From Tetracentron sinense (taxonomy: Eukaryota > Streptophyta > Magnoliopsida > Trochodendrales > Trochodendraceae): 64,000 nucleotides of DNA. The notes below the pieces were generated by a model, which was given only the letters and a program-made list of their open reading frames with translations, did not search any database and had not been told where the DNA came from. How positions within the stretch are numbered: the first letter of the stretch is position 1; each line of letters begins with the position of its first letter. The stretch is taken from assembly GCA_015143295.1 (NCBI GenBank), contig CM026562.1, forward strand, positions 43,730,088 through 43,794,087. The letters are read 5' to 3'. The position numbers and the translations under genes were made by a program. Positions 20,658 to 29,966 of this stretch are shown here, piece after piece.

Positions 20658-22280
20658 GTCGTTCCCGTTGTGGAAGAGAGCTCGGAGGCATCGTTGTGCA
20701 GACCTTCCGTTGAGCCCACGAAAGCCGTCAATTTGGGAACGGAAGAAGAGCCAAAGGTGTTGCAGGTCGGGACGAGCTTGACAACGGAGGAGGAGCTCGA
20801 GTTGCTGAGTTTTCTTAGGCAGAATCTTGATGTCTTTGCATGGTCTCACAAAGACATGACTGGCATCGATCCGGGTGTTATCTGCCACCACCTCAATGCT
20901 GATCCTGCCATCCCTCCAGTGAAGCAGAAACCTCGGAGGCTTGCTCCAACTTATCATGATGCAGTGAATGAGGAGATTGACAAGCTGATCCAGTTCGGGT
21001 TCATTCAGGAGGTGCAGTATCCTGACTGGATAGCCAATGTTGTGGCGGTACCTAAGAAGAACGGGAAGGTGAGAGTCTGCATTGACTTTACTGGGGTCAA
21101 CAAGGCGTGCCCCAAGGACTTTTTTCCCATGCCAAGGATAGACAGGCTCATCAATGCCACTGCCGGCCACGAGATGTTATCCTTCATGGATGGTTATTCG
21201 GGCTATAACCAGATCCTACTGGCGGAAGCAGATCGAGAGAAGACCACCTTCATAACAGAGCGAGGTTTGTTCTGTTATCGGGTGATGCCTTTTGGCTTGA
21301 AGAATGCAGGTGCCACCTATCAACGTCTGATGAATCTCATGTTCGGGTCACTCCTTGGCAAGACGGTTGAAGTGTACATCGACGATATCGTTGTGAAGAG
21401 TCGAGTACGAGGTGCTCTTGTGGCAGACCTTGCTGAACCTTTCTCTGTGCTGCGATCTTTCAATCTGAAGATCAACCCAGAGAAATGCACCTTTGGAGTC
21501 ACCTCGGGGAAATTTTTGGGTTATCTTGTGAGTCAGCGGGGGATTGAGGCTAATCCAGCTCAAATCCGTGCTTTACTGGACATGCCAGAGCCTAAGTCGA
21601 AGAAGGAGATCCAGAAGCTGACAGGCCGGATTGCTGCGCTCAACCGATTTATCTCCAAGTCATCCGATCGTTGCAAGCCTCTGTTCGAGCTGTTGAGGAA
21701 GGACTCCATTTTTGCGTGGACCCCAGAGTGTTCCCGAGCCTTCCTTGCCTTGAAAGAGTATTTAGGGTCAGCTCCTATCCTCTCGGTGCCAGAGCCAGGT
21801 GAAATCTTATATCTCTATTTGTCTGTTTCAGAGCAAGCCCTTGGTTCCGTCCTGGTGAGGAGCTGTGATGGCGTGGAGAAGCCTGTCTACTTCATCAGCA
21901 AGACCTTTCTCAAAGCAGAGTGCAACTATAGCAAGCTCGAGAAGGTGTGTCTGGCTCTTGTCTTTTCCGCAGAGAAGCTTCGTCCGTACTTCCATGCTCA
22001 TTCTGTCGTTGTCATCACAACGTATCATTTGAAAGTCGTGCTGGGACGACCCGAGCTGGCAGGAAGGATGTCAAAGTGGGCGGTAGCTCTGAGTGAGTTC
22101 GATATCCAGTATCGAGCCAGGAGTTCAGAGAAGGGGCAAGCGATGGCGGGTTTTCTTTCTGATTTCCCTGTGGAAGAGGAGGCAGAGGACACGGTTGTTG
22201 ATCTACGGGAGCTCCCAATTGAAGATGACAACGAAGATGCCGTTGTGGAAGGGGCCGAGTCGTCGGAATGGAGCGGTTGA
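20649..22280 (+). CDS. Pol part 1: reverse transcriptase and Ty3-type RNase H
   Basis: This frame continues in phase from gag-pro after the TAG; the first ATG is at 20670. RT motifs are clear: PVKQKPRRLAP, VCIDFTGVNKACPKDFFPMPRID, LSFMDGYSGYNQI, ITERGLFCYRVMPFGLKNAGATYQRLMN and the catalytic YIDDIVVKS (21375 onward), then FLGYLVSQRGIEANP. The RNase H region (SEQALGSVLVRS...PVYFISKTF...YSKLEKVCLAL) starts near 21800. It ends at TGA 22278-22280, at the point where the second RNase H begins, and reading resumes in the same phase downstream. That stop lies where relatives have a coding residue, so it is probably a recent nonsense change, although a leaky UGA cannot be excluded. Confidence 0.93.
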   Translation, partial: QLQVVPVVEESSEASLCRPSVEPTKAVNLGTEEEPKVLQVGTSLTTEEELELLSFLRQNLDVFAWSHKDMTGIDPGVICHHLNADPAIPPVKQKPRRLAPTYHDAVNEEIDKLIQFGFIQEVQYPDWIANVVAVPKKNGKVRVCIDFTGVNKACPKDFFPMPRIDRLINATAGHEMLSFMDGYSGYNQILLAEADREKTTFITERGLFCYRVMPFGLKNAGATYQRLMNLMFGSLLGKTVEVYIDDIVVKSRVRGALVADLAEPFSVLRSFNLKINPEKCTFGVTSGKFLGYLVSQRGIEANPAQIRALLDMPEPKSKKEIQKLTGRIAALNRFISKSSDRCKPLFELLRKDSIFAWTPECSRAFLALKEYLGSAPILSVPEPGEILYLYLSVSEQALGSVLVRSCDGVEKPVYFISKTFLKAECNYSKLEKVCLALVFSAEKLRPYFHAHSVVVITTYHLKVVLGRPELAGRMSKWAVALSEFDIQYRARSSEKGQAMAGFLSDFPVEEEAEDTVVDLRELPIEDDNEDAVVEGAESSEWSG

Positions 22281-24011
22281 CTGTTATACGTAGAAGGATC
22301 TTCCAATTTCAGTGGCTCAGGACTGGGCGTTGTGCTTGTAAGTCCGGACAACATCAAGGTGCAGAAAATGTCGCGTCTTGGGTTCACTGCCTCCAACAAC
22401 GAAGCTGAGTACGAAGCCTTACTCCTTGGGTTGGAGAGCGCACGGGAGCTGCAAATCTCCACGTTGAGAGTGTTTTGTGATTCACAGCTCGTGGTGAATC
22501 AGGTGAATGATGTTTATGAATGCAAGGACGATCGGATGAAGCAGTATGCTACTCTCGTTCGTTCGTTGTGTGAAACATTCGCCGTTGTGGAGATTAGGCA
22601 CACCCGGAGGGATGAGAACAGGCATGCTGATGCTTTGGCATATCTAGCTTCCATGGTGCAGGCTGGCGAGCCCAGGGCTGTTCTGATGGAGTTTCAAGAG
22701 TATCCTTCAATAGCTCTTCAGGCACAGCGAGAAGTGTTCTTTGTCAATCCAGTCCCGAGCTGGATGACAGGGTTGGTGGCTTATCTGAAGGACGGAGTTC
22801 TCCCTATCAGTGTGAAGGAGTCAAGACGCATTCAGTTTAAGGCATCTCGTTATACCTTGGTGCAAGGAGAATTGTTCAGGAAATCTTTTGGTGGTCCCTT
22901 GCTGAAGTGTGTTCATCCTGCAGACGTGGAGAAGATACTTGCTGAGCTACATGAAGGTATATGTGGCATTCATTCGGGCGGGAGAACCATTGCCCATCGA
23001 GCTCTGGGGCAAGGCTACTTTTGGCCTTATATGCAGGCCGATGCTCAGAAGTACGTGAAGAGGTGCAGCCAATGCCAGCGGTTTGCTCGCTTGATTCATG
23101 CTCCAGCTCAAGAGCTCAGCACTGTATCTCAACCTTGGCCATTTGCGCGGTGGGGACTTGACATCGTGGGACCTTTCCCGAGGGCCCCAGGGAATCTGAT
23201 CTTCCTTTTGGTGGCAACTGACTACTTCTCGCGGTGGATTGAAGCCGTTCCCCTTGCACGTATCAGAGAACAAGAGGTGAAGAAATTCTTGTGGGAGCAC
23301 ATCATCTGTAGATTTGGCATACCGCAGTCTATCGTTACTGACAACGGGAAGCAGTTCTCAGGACGGCTGATTGCCGACTTTTGCAGCGAGCTGAAGATCA
23401 AGCACGTCTTCTCTTCCCCTTATTATCCTCAAGGGAATGGATTGCCCGAGGCAGCCAACAAGAACATTCTCAATGCCTTGAAGAGAAGATTGGAAGATTC
23501 GAAGGGGAAGTGGACCACCGAGCTGCACAACGTTTTGTGGGGGTACAGAACGACTCCAAGGAGTCCTACCAATGAAACTCCTTTCTCTCTAGCGTATGGC
23601 ACGGAGGCTGTCATTCCTACCAAGATCAGTTTGCCTACAGTGCGTTCTTGGCACAGCAAGAAGAAGGATGGAGAGAAAGATCAGAACACAGTACTCATGG
23701 CTATTCATCTTGACCTGCTAGAAGAGAAGCGAGAAGATGCCAGCATTCAGATGAGGAGGTACCAGCAGCGATTGAGGAAAGCCTACAACAAAAAAGTACA
23801 ACGGAGAGTGCTACAGGTCGGTGATCTCGTCCTCCGAAGAGTGTTCCAGAATACGAGAGAGCTTAACAGTGGCAAGTTGGGACCAAACTGGGAAGGGCCC
23901 TATATCGTAGAACGATTGGGGAGTCCTGGAGTCTGCTACTTGAAAGACTTGCAAGGTAACCTCATCTCAAAATCTTGGAACATCATGAATCTGAGACAAT
24001 TCTTTCAATAG
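22281..24011 (+). CDS. Pol part 2: second (archaeal-like) RNase H and integrase
   Basis: In phase with pol part 1 but separated by TGA 22278-22280; the first ATG is at 22332, after the RNase H domain has begun. The RNase H shows YVEGSSNFSGSG, NNEAEYEALLLGLESA, FCDSQLVVNQV and ENRHADALAYLAS. Integrase has the zinc-binding pattern H...H...C-X2-C (HEGICGIHSGG...CSQCQ), catalytic Asp in GLDIVGPF (23160), Asp in VTDNGKQF (23340) and Glu in GLPEAANKNI (23448), giving D,D35E spacing, then the GDLVLRRVF...NWEGPYIVERLG tail. It ends at TAG 24009-24011. Without readthrough or a repaired stop this part would not be fused to RT. Confidence 0.93.
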   Translation: MLYVEGSSNFSGSGLGVVLVSPDNIKVQKMSRLGFTASNNEAEYEALLLGLESARELQISTLRVFCDSQLVVNQVNDVYECKDDRMKQYATLVRSLCETFAVVEIRHTRRDENRHADALAYLASMVQAGEPRAVLMEFQEYPSIALQAQREVFFVNPVPSWMTGLVAYLKDGVLPISVKESRRIQFKASRYTLVQGELFRKSFGGPLLKCVHPADVEKILAELHEGICGIHSGGRTIAHRALGQGYFWPYMQADAQKYVKRCSQCQRFARLIHAPAQELSTVSQPWPFARWGLDIVGPFPRAPGNLIFLLVATDYFSRWIEAVPLARIREQEVKKFLWEHIICRFGIPQSIVTDNGKQFSGRLIADFCSELKIKHVFSSPYYPQGNGLPEAANKNILNALKRRLEDSKGKWTTELHNVLWGYRTTPRSPTNETPFSLAYGTEAVIPTKISLPTVRSWHSKKKDGEKDQNTVLMAIHLDLLEEKREDASIQMRRYQQRLRKAYNKKVQRRVLQVGDLVLRRVFQNTRELNSGKLGPNWEGPYIVERLGSPGVCYLKDLQGNLISKSWNIMNLRQFFQ

Positions 24012-24248
24012 AATCTGAGATGTGCTGTGTACATGCATCGTTGTGCTTACAAGTTTTTTTTCAGTGATCTTACATAATCATAATGCTCATATTTCAACAT
24101 GTGATTCGCTATACTATGTGCCTGCTCGTTGTGTGCTCGATCATTGTTTACACTGTTCACTATCTAGTTCATCAGTGCAATATTGTGAATGTTTTGCAAG
24201 TAATTCAAATAAAGTTTTTGACTGAACAACGTACTCACAACAAACACG

Positions 24249-24314
24249 AGTGGCTTATATAAGGATGTCATCTGAGCAAATCTAGTGGCTTAACCTAATG
24301 ACATCCTCTGAGCA
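24249..24314. repeat. Direct-repeat pair with inverted 10-bp core
   Basis: AGTGGCTTA... plus core AGGATGTCAT (24262-24271) plus CTGAGCAA is followed by AGTGGCTTA... plus core ATGACATCCT (24298-24307) plus CTGAGCA. The cores are exact reverse complements, as at 4611-4678 in element A, although the surrounding spacer has diverged. It lies about 240 bp after the pol stop. Confidence 0.75.
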
Positions 24315-24445
24315 TGTGTTTCGGAACTGAGTCACGTTGCGTTCGTCTCATGAATTTTATTTGTCAGATTGCATTCACAGTGAATCGCGCGAATGATGTG
24401 TCTGGATCAGTGCTTGCTCGCAATGCTTGTTCATAAGTAATTTTT

Positions 24446-24845
24446 CATAGTGCTTTGCTCATGGTGAACGATCATAGTGCTTTGCTCGTAGTGAACGATC
24501 ATAGTGCTTTGCTCGTAGTGAACGATCATAGTGCTTTGCTCATGGTGAACGATCGTAGTGCTTTGCTCGTGGTGAACGATCATAGTGCTTTGCTCGTAGT
24601 GAACGATCATAGTGTTTTGCTCATGGTGAACGATCGTAGTGCTTTGGTCATGGTGAACGATCGTAGTGCTTTGGTCATGGTGAACGATCGTAGTGCTTTG
24701 CTCGTAGTGAACGATCGTAGTGCTTTATCCGTAGTGGTAACTCGTGGTGCTCTGATCGAAGTACTTAATCGAAGTGCTCTACTAGCAGTGCTTGTTCGTT
24801 GTGCTTTAATCGTAGCGCTCTACTCATAGTGTTCTGCTCGTAGTA
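24446..24845. repeat. 27-bp minisatellite in the convergent spacer
   Basis: Roughly eleven clear and several degraded copies of a 27-bp unit built on GTGAACGATC(A/G)TAGTGCTTTG. Because 27 is a multiple of three the array stays open in frame, giving a repetitive reading frame (24455-24829) that I do not regard as a gene. Element A has only isolated unit-like pieces here, so the expansion is specific to B. A homopurine run follows at about 24855-24875. Confidence 0.9.
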
Positions 24846-25203
24846 TTTCGATTTAAAAAAAAGAAAAAAAAAAGAAGTTTATTTAGTGTACAACAGTTAT
24901 AATTTCCACGAGTATTCAAACATTCACATAGCGAGGCATCGTATTAACTTCGGTGCGTTGAACTGTGAAAAATCATTCAATTACTCATGATGTGTTCTTT
25001 CTTATTCTGTGTGCATGCGTTGTACTATGTTACGAGGTGAAAAGAAGTGCAAACTTGGCAAAGAAGAGTGATCCATTCATAATCAAAAACCTATTTCAGT
25101 GATAACCTCCCATAAAAAGAGAATTTACATCGACAAGAGAGAGAAGCAGAAGCATAGACAGGGGCAAGGGATCAGAGGAGCAGGAGATCGGAGGGGTAGC
25201 AGG

Positions 25204-27669
25204 TCAGACGAGCTCAAGGTCAGGCTCTGTTGCCGTTGTAGCAGGCGCAGGAGTAGAGGCTTCAGCAACGGCTTCAGCAATAGGGGCTTCCACCGGAGTA
25301 ATTTCATCGGCAGCAGGAGGAAGCTCTGGAGCAGCAAGATCGGAGTATGGCTCGGTAGGGAGGAGTGCAGGACCTTCAAGAAAGTGAGGCAGCTCGACGC
25401 CTTGTACCTCGGGCTCGTTGTCGAGCTCGATCAGTTCCTTGCTAGGGAGCTCGGAGAACGTGGTGGCGTCCTCTTCGTTGTCTTCCTTCAGGCGGCCTTG
25501 CTGGCGAAGCGAGTCGAGAACCTCTTTCTCGGTCTCAGCACGATCTTCATCCAAGAGCGTGTCCAGCTGAGACTGGTAGTGCTGCTGCAGTCTCAGGGTC
25601 ACGGACCTCTCGGTGTCCTCCTGAATTTTCTTGGCCTCCTCGAGCTCCTCCGCCAGTGCCGACCTGGCTGCCTCAATTTCCTCCAGTTGTCTACCCAAAG
25701 CTTGGGAGACATGCTCCAGCTCACTGATGCGCACAACAGCATTCTCAGTCTCTTGCTTGGCCTTCCTTTCGGCCTCCTTTGCTGCTCGTGCCTCAGCTTC
25801 GGCCTTTTCCCTAACCTTGGTGGCAGTGCCTAGCCTTACTTCAGCACGAGTCGTTTCAGCCTTGGCTTGAGACAGATCGAAGTCTGCCTTGAGTCTCTCC
25901 TCGACAAGAGTTTTCTCCAGCGTCTCCGTCCTGTCTCTCCAGTAGTTGATCCCGTCTCGCAGCTGAGTGTATTTTTCCTGGCTGCGATCGCAGAGCTCTT
26001 GCACGAGCGCGTTCATCTGCAAAGAGATGTCTGGGCGTTAGCACAACAAGAAGTAGTATTTCAAAACAATTGAGGTAGAAGACGAGGGAGGGAGAAGCTT
26101 ACTGTTGCCACGGACTGACAGGCGGCGTAGGACAGGTCGGCTAAGTGGAGTTGGCCAACCTCAGCGATGTCCCGGGGAAGCCTCATCGCATGAGTTAGAG
26201 CTCGGGCAACCGTCCCCGAGCTCTTCGCCGATTCAATCACGGTCGGCACTCCGAACCGAGTGAAGTCGGGTGACCAGTCCGGAGCGGAGGTCGGCAGCAT
26301 ACTGGCCGGGAGACTTGTCGTGCCAGTTTCCGTCGCAGCCAAGGCAACGACAGCGGAGCTCGTACCGGCTGGGGCAGCAGCAGCTCGAGAAGGGGCAGGC
26401 GCTGAGCTAACCTCGGGCACTGCCGATGTCGCCTCGGCTCCTGGGCTTGTTGGAGGAGGAGCAGCAATGACCACGACCTCTTTTTCCAGGCGTTTGTCCG
26501 CCTTGGCCTTCTTCCTGGCCTCGTGCTCGGCCGGGGCGGCCATCTTTCTCTTCGGGTCAGCAGGCGCTGTACCCTTGGAAGAATGGTTCTTCTTCTTCTT
26601 CGGCAATGATGGCGGTGGAGGCGGCTGGACTGCAGGGCGAGCAGACCTCGGCTTCCTGCTTAGCGGTGGTAGGTTTGAGTCGGCCATTGCTTCTTCCTCT
26701 TCTTCGGGTAGGTGAGGGAACGGTGAAGGTACGGAGGGGGAGGCGCCCTGTTGCTGTTGTTGTGGTTGTTGTTGAGTAGTTGCTGGGTTACTGGAGGAGC
26801 CCCGCCTGACGAGCTCGAGTGGTTTCCACCTAATGTATTCCCCGCCTCGAGCACGGCGGATACCAGTAAGAAGTTCTTGTTCCTCTGAGGTCAACTTCTT
26901 GTATGGAAATTTCTTTGGGTCCACTGCACACAAGAGAAAGCAAAATAAGTACAACGAGGAAGTTAGCAGGACGAGAAGATACAGCATACAACGAGAACGT
27001 AGTCAGGACAATGGCGCACAACGGACAACGGATGACTAGTAGTATACCTGCTTCCACTCGGAAGACGTTGGGGACCGATGAATTCTCTGCCTTCCAGCCG
27101 CCAGAGACGACGAATGGAGTGGCTTTCCATTTCCTTTCTCTGTCAAGGATGCCCGAGACGAGCTCTGGACAGTAGGGTTTCTTGTTCCACGAAAAATAGG
27201 AATACAGACCGTCGTCATTGCCTCGGCATCTGACGGCATGACAGAAGTGGAATAGATGCCTAGCCTCTATGGGGTACCCGTCCTTGATGAATTTGATCAT
27301 CATGGACATGTATTTGTGGAAGCCCGGGTGCATTTGCCCCGGTGCAAGTTGCAAGGTGGACAGAACTTCATCCAAGACAGGATGAAGAGGGAAGCGAAGG
27401 CTAGCCTCAAGCTGGGAGAGATAGACAACGGTACAGCCAGAGCGCCTGTCTATGATGGCATCATCTCGCATGAAATGGAGATTGACATTGGAAGGGAAGT
27501 CGAAACGTTCCCTGTAACGGTTCAGATGCGCCAACTGGTATTGGCGCAGAACTGAGGATTTTTCAATGTAGGCACCGTGAGGTGCGCTACCTGTGCAACT
27601 GGCCTCGTCATCAGAAGGGCCTCTAACTCCCTCTATCCTAGCAGGTTCTACGGGGACATTGGCAGCCAT
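25204..27669 (-). CDS. Antisense three-exon gene with Transposase_28-like domain and coiled coil
   Basis: Exons 27669-27048 (622 bp), 26923-26103 (821 bp) and 26016-25204 (813 bp); introns of 124 and 86 bp have GT...AG ends and phases 1 and 0, and the joined frame is open for 751 aa. Residues ~78-150 (TVVYLSQLEASLRFPLHPVL, LAPGQMHPGFHKYMSMMIKF) resemble the Pfam 'putative gypsy type transposon' (Transposase_28) region. Residues 208-481 are Pro/Ser/Ala/Gln-rich, with basic clusters (PKKKKN, PKRK, RKKAKADKR) that could be nuclear signals. Residues 482-~620 form a long Lys/Glu/Ala-rich coiled coil, and the tail is acidic. The start is chosen because element A aligns from the same MA-. The name does not prove transposase activity; no catalytic motif is seen. 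Function is unknown; regulation of the element is a guess. Confidence 0.85.
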
Positions 27670-27948
27670 GGTGGTAAGGAGAAATCGGAAAGAGGGACAA
27701 GAACAAAAGAGTACGCGCAGAGCAAAACCACACTGGGAACCGGAGAAGAGAGAAATGGAAAAACAGTAAGAGAGAAATGGAAAAACAGTAAGAGAGAATA
27801 AGAGATAGGGGTGAAGGGCGTACCGAACTGAAAAACTCAGAAAGATCGTTGAAGAGCTTGAGGAAGATGAACTTTCGGGCAAGAAGAAGATTCGACAGAG
27901 TAACAGTGCTTGATGAAACAGGGTGGGAGAGAGAGAGGATTCGATGGG

Positions 27949-27956
27949 ATTTTATA
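27949..27956 (-). promoter_or_regulatory. Predicted TATA box of the antisense gene (element B)
   Basis: TATAAAAT on the minus strand, 280 bp upstream of the antisense ATG, corresponds to 7827-7835 in element A. The space between it and the 3' LTR is about 340 bp, so the antisense gene seems to have its own promoter rather than using the LTR. Confidence 0.55.
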
Positions 27957-28283
27957 GACGTCTCTGGCTTGCGAAAGTACACCACTACCCTTCATCTGAG
28001 GCGTACACCTGTATCGACGGAATTAAGAACAGTGGCAAGATCGTCCTTTCACCAAGTATTACAAACGTCAGGGTCATTAAAGAATTCTCGAAATTTAAAT
28101 CGGTGATGATGACAGCCTGTCCGCATTGAAGAGACGCGACGGTTCGCACGCGTGACCAGCTGGCGTGAACGGTCGACCTTCTTAGTAAGCGTTTAAAGCA
28201 CGCAACGTTTCGCCTTCCGGAGTGGTGCCAGGTATGACCCTTTTTGTTCGTTTATGACGCTTCGAGCTACGTTCCAAGCATCA

Positions 28284-28296
28284 TAAAGGGGCAAAC
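28284..28296 (+). other. Polypurine tract region, element B
   Basis: AAAGGGGCAAAC immediately precedes the 3' LTR TG. It is the expected primer for plus-strand synthesis. Confidence 0.75.
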
Positions 28297-29191
28297 TGTA
28301 ACGGGTAAAATTCGTAAACCAGCTCAGCGTTGTGGGACGAGCTCGTTTTTGTCGTTTTGTTCACGAAAGTGACACGTGTTCGCGAGTTGGGGTCACGTGC
28401 TTAAAATATAAGGGTCACACGTTGTCTGATGTACAACGATCCGTCGTGCGCATTGCGACATCTTTGTTCTCATGCAGAACAACGTTCCCGTTGTGGCTTT
28501 GACAACGTGCTCGTTGTCTAAAGCACAACGTGAACGTTGTGCTCTTGACAACGTCGTTGTCATTACGCGAACAACGAGTCCGTTGTCTCATCGACAACGA
28601 TGTCGTGCTGTGTTTTGAGGCATCTACGCCGTAACCGAGCTTGGGTCGACAACGAGACCGACTCGTAGGAGGAAGTGATCAGGAGACGATCCATAATTCC
28701 GACAAGCGTGCCGAACGTGCCGTTTCGTGCCGAAAGCACTGTCTTGGCATTTAATGCTGGTCACTTCTGCGTACCGTCCGATCCCGTCCGATTGGACTTA
28801 TAAGAGGCTCTCACGTGTAATGCAACCGGCGGCAGATATGTGCAAGATATTTGGCAATGAGTGCAAAGACACGTGGTATGGACACCTATGGCCATCCATG
28901 GTCATTGATGGCCATACCAACCTTGCCCTATAAAAACCCCGTGATTTTTAGTGCACAGGACACTTGTTCATGAACCCAGATCCGAGATTACGTGTTCAGT
29001 GCTTTCAGTGTCTTGCGTATTTTTCAGTGATAGTTCTTGCGTTTACTATTCATCATCTTCTACCCCTACTGACTTTACCATCGGAGTACAGGTCAGGGTG
29101 CCACACCCTCCGCTCCAACCTTCTACCAGTAAACCAGAACGTGGAAGAAGCTGCTGCTGACGCGTGTCCGTCCGGTAATTTTCCCCCCACA
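28297..29191 (+). repeat. Element B 3' LTR (895 bp)
   Basis: Identical to the 5' LTR except G at 28854 (A at 17854). It carries the same G-boxes, dyad array and TATA box (28929-28936) and is followed by target duplication TGTTC. Confidence 0.97.
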
Positions 29192-29196
29192 TGTTC

Positions 29197-29754
29197 GATT
29201 GCCAAAGAAGAAGTACTGAAATTTCTAATGGCTAAACCGCCAAATGCATGCAAAAATGTCACTGTTGATTCGTAAAAAATTAGAGTTAACATCCATCAAA
29301 ATTTCACATTCTCATGATCAGTTGGGTCACCGGTATAGAACTCCTAAATAACATATTAAAATCAACATATGCAACATACAATTTTCTACGGATAGTACCC
29401 TCATTTCAAATATCGTAAGACACGAATACTCATTTTAGAAATCAAAGAAAATTCTAATTTGTTAGAAAATGGAGACCATGCCGTGCTAAGGCAAAATAAA
29501 ACGATTAACACTGTGTGAGCTCATTCTTCTCAACCAACAATTACTGCTAACATAAGAAGGGAATAGTCATACTAATTCACATAGGAAGGGAGAGAGATAG
29601 GTAAACTGTATATAGATGTAAATCAAATCTCTACCTAAGAAACCCCTTCAAAGAAGAAGCAATAACAGTATGATTAGAGAGAATGACCATTAACTATAAA
29701 TAAATAAACCTATTATTGTTATACATATTTCTTCATCTTACATAAGTTGCTTAC
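29197..29754. other. Intergenic stretch, nothing recognised
   Basis: AT-rich sequence continuing the pre-insertion target of element B. No coding signal or clear repeat structure is visible. Confidence 0.5.
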
Positions 29755-29966
29755 CATCCTGTTGTCATTTGCCTTTAAAAAGAAGAAGACATACTTGATG
29801 AGAGGGATCAAGGTGACGGTGGTGAAGATCAAGGAAAGAAAACCCAAAATGTTGTTGTGCTTCATAACCTTGGTGAAGGTGCTCGCATACGCATACAAAG
29901 GGATGTCTCTGTATACTATCTGATGCTTTGCAAGGCAATGTGCATGATTGTCGGTCAATCCACCGC
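29755..29966 (-). pseudogene. Isolated exon of a HAK/KUP potassium transporter
   Basis: The minus-strand translation contains [42 protein letters not shown] and KANDNR. This matches the first membrane segments of plant HAK/KUP potassium transporters (family pattern: [33 protein letters not shown]). An AG acceptor lies at its 5' side (intron end 29967) and an ATG|GTAAGC donor at its 3' side (29755/29754), so it keeps exon form. The GDLG motif is damaged and shortened, and no neighbouring exons are found on either side, so it is a gene fragment, perhaps carried by a transposon. Confidence 0.75.

Larger units (their letters stand above)
17297..29191 (+). mobile_element. Element B: full-length Tat-lineage Ty3/gypsy retrotransposon
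   Basis: Length 11,895 bp, TSD TGTTC at 17292-17296 and 29192-29196, LTRs 17297-18191 and 28297-29191. Order: LTR, PBS, gag-protease, stop, RT-RNase H, stop, second RNase H-integrase, convergent spacer, antisense three-exon gene, polypurine tract, LTR. A second RNase H between the Ty3-type RNase H and integrase is characteristic of the plant Tat lineage (Ogre, Retand, Grande relatives). Antisense frames downstream of pol have been reported for some Tat elements such as maize Grande. Only one base differs between LTRs (17854 A, 28854 G). The copy is very young, but the TGA inside pol may make it defective. Confidence 0.97.

Noticed and set aside
24455-24829. 124-aa repetitive frame (VNDHSALL repeats)
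   Set aside because: It stays open only because the minisatellite unit is 27 bp; no start context or conservation in element A.
24446-24845. CRISPR-like array
   Set aside because: Units are contiguous with no unique spacers, and the organism is a plant.
25099-25833. 244-aa plus-strand frame
   Set aside because: Shadow of antisense exon 3; the coiled-coil pattern and splice fit support the minus strand.
27670-27882. N-terminal extension of the antisense protein
   Set aside because: Not conserved with element A upstream of the shared MA- start; treated as 5' leader.
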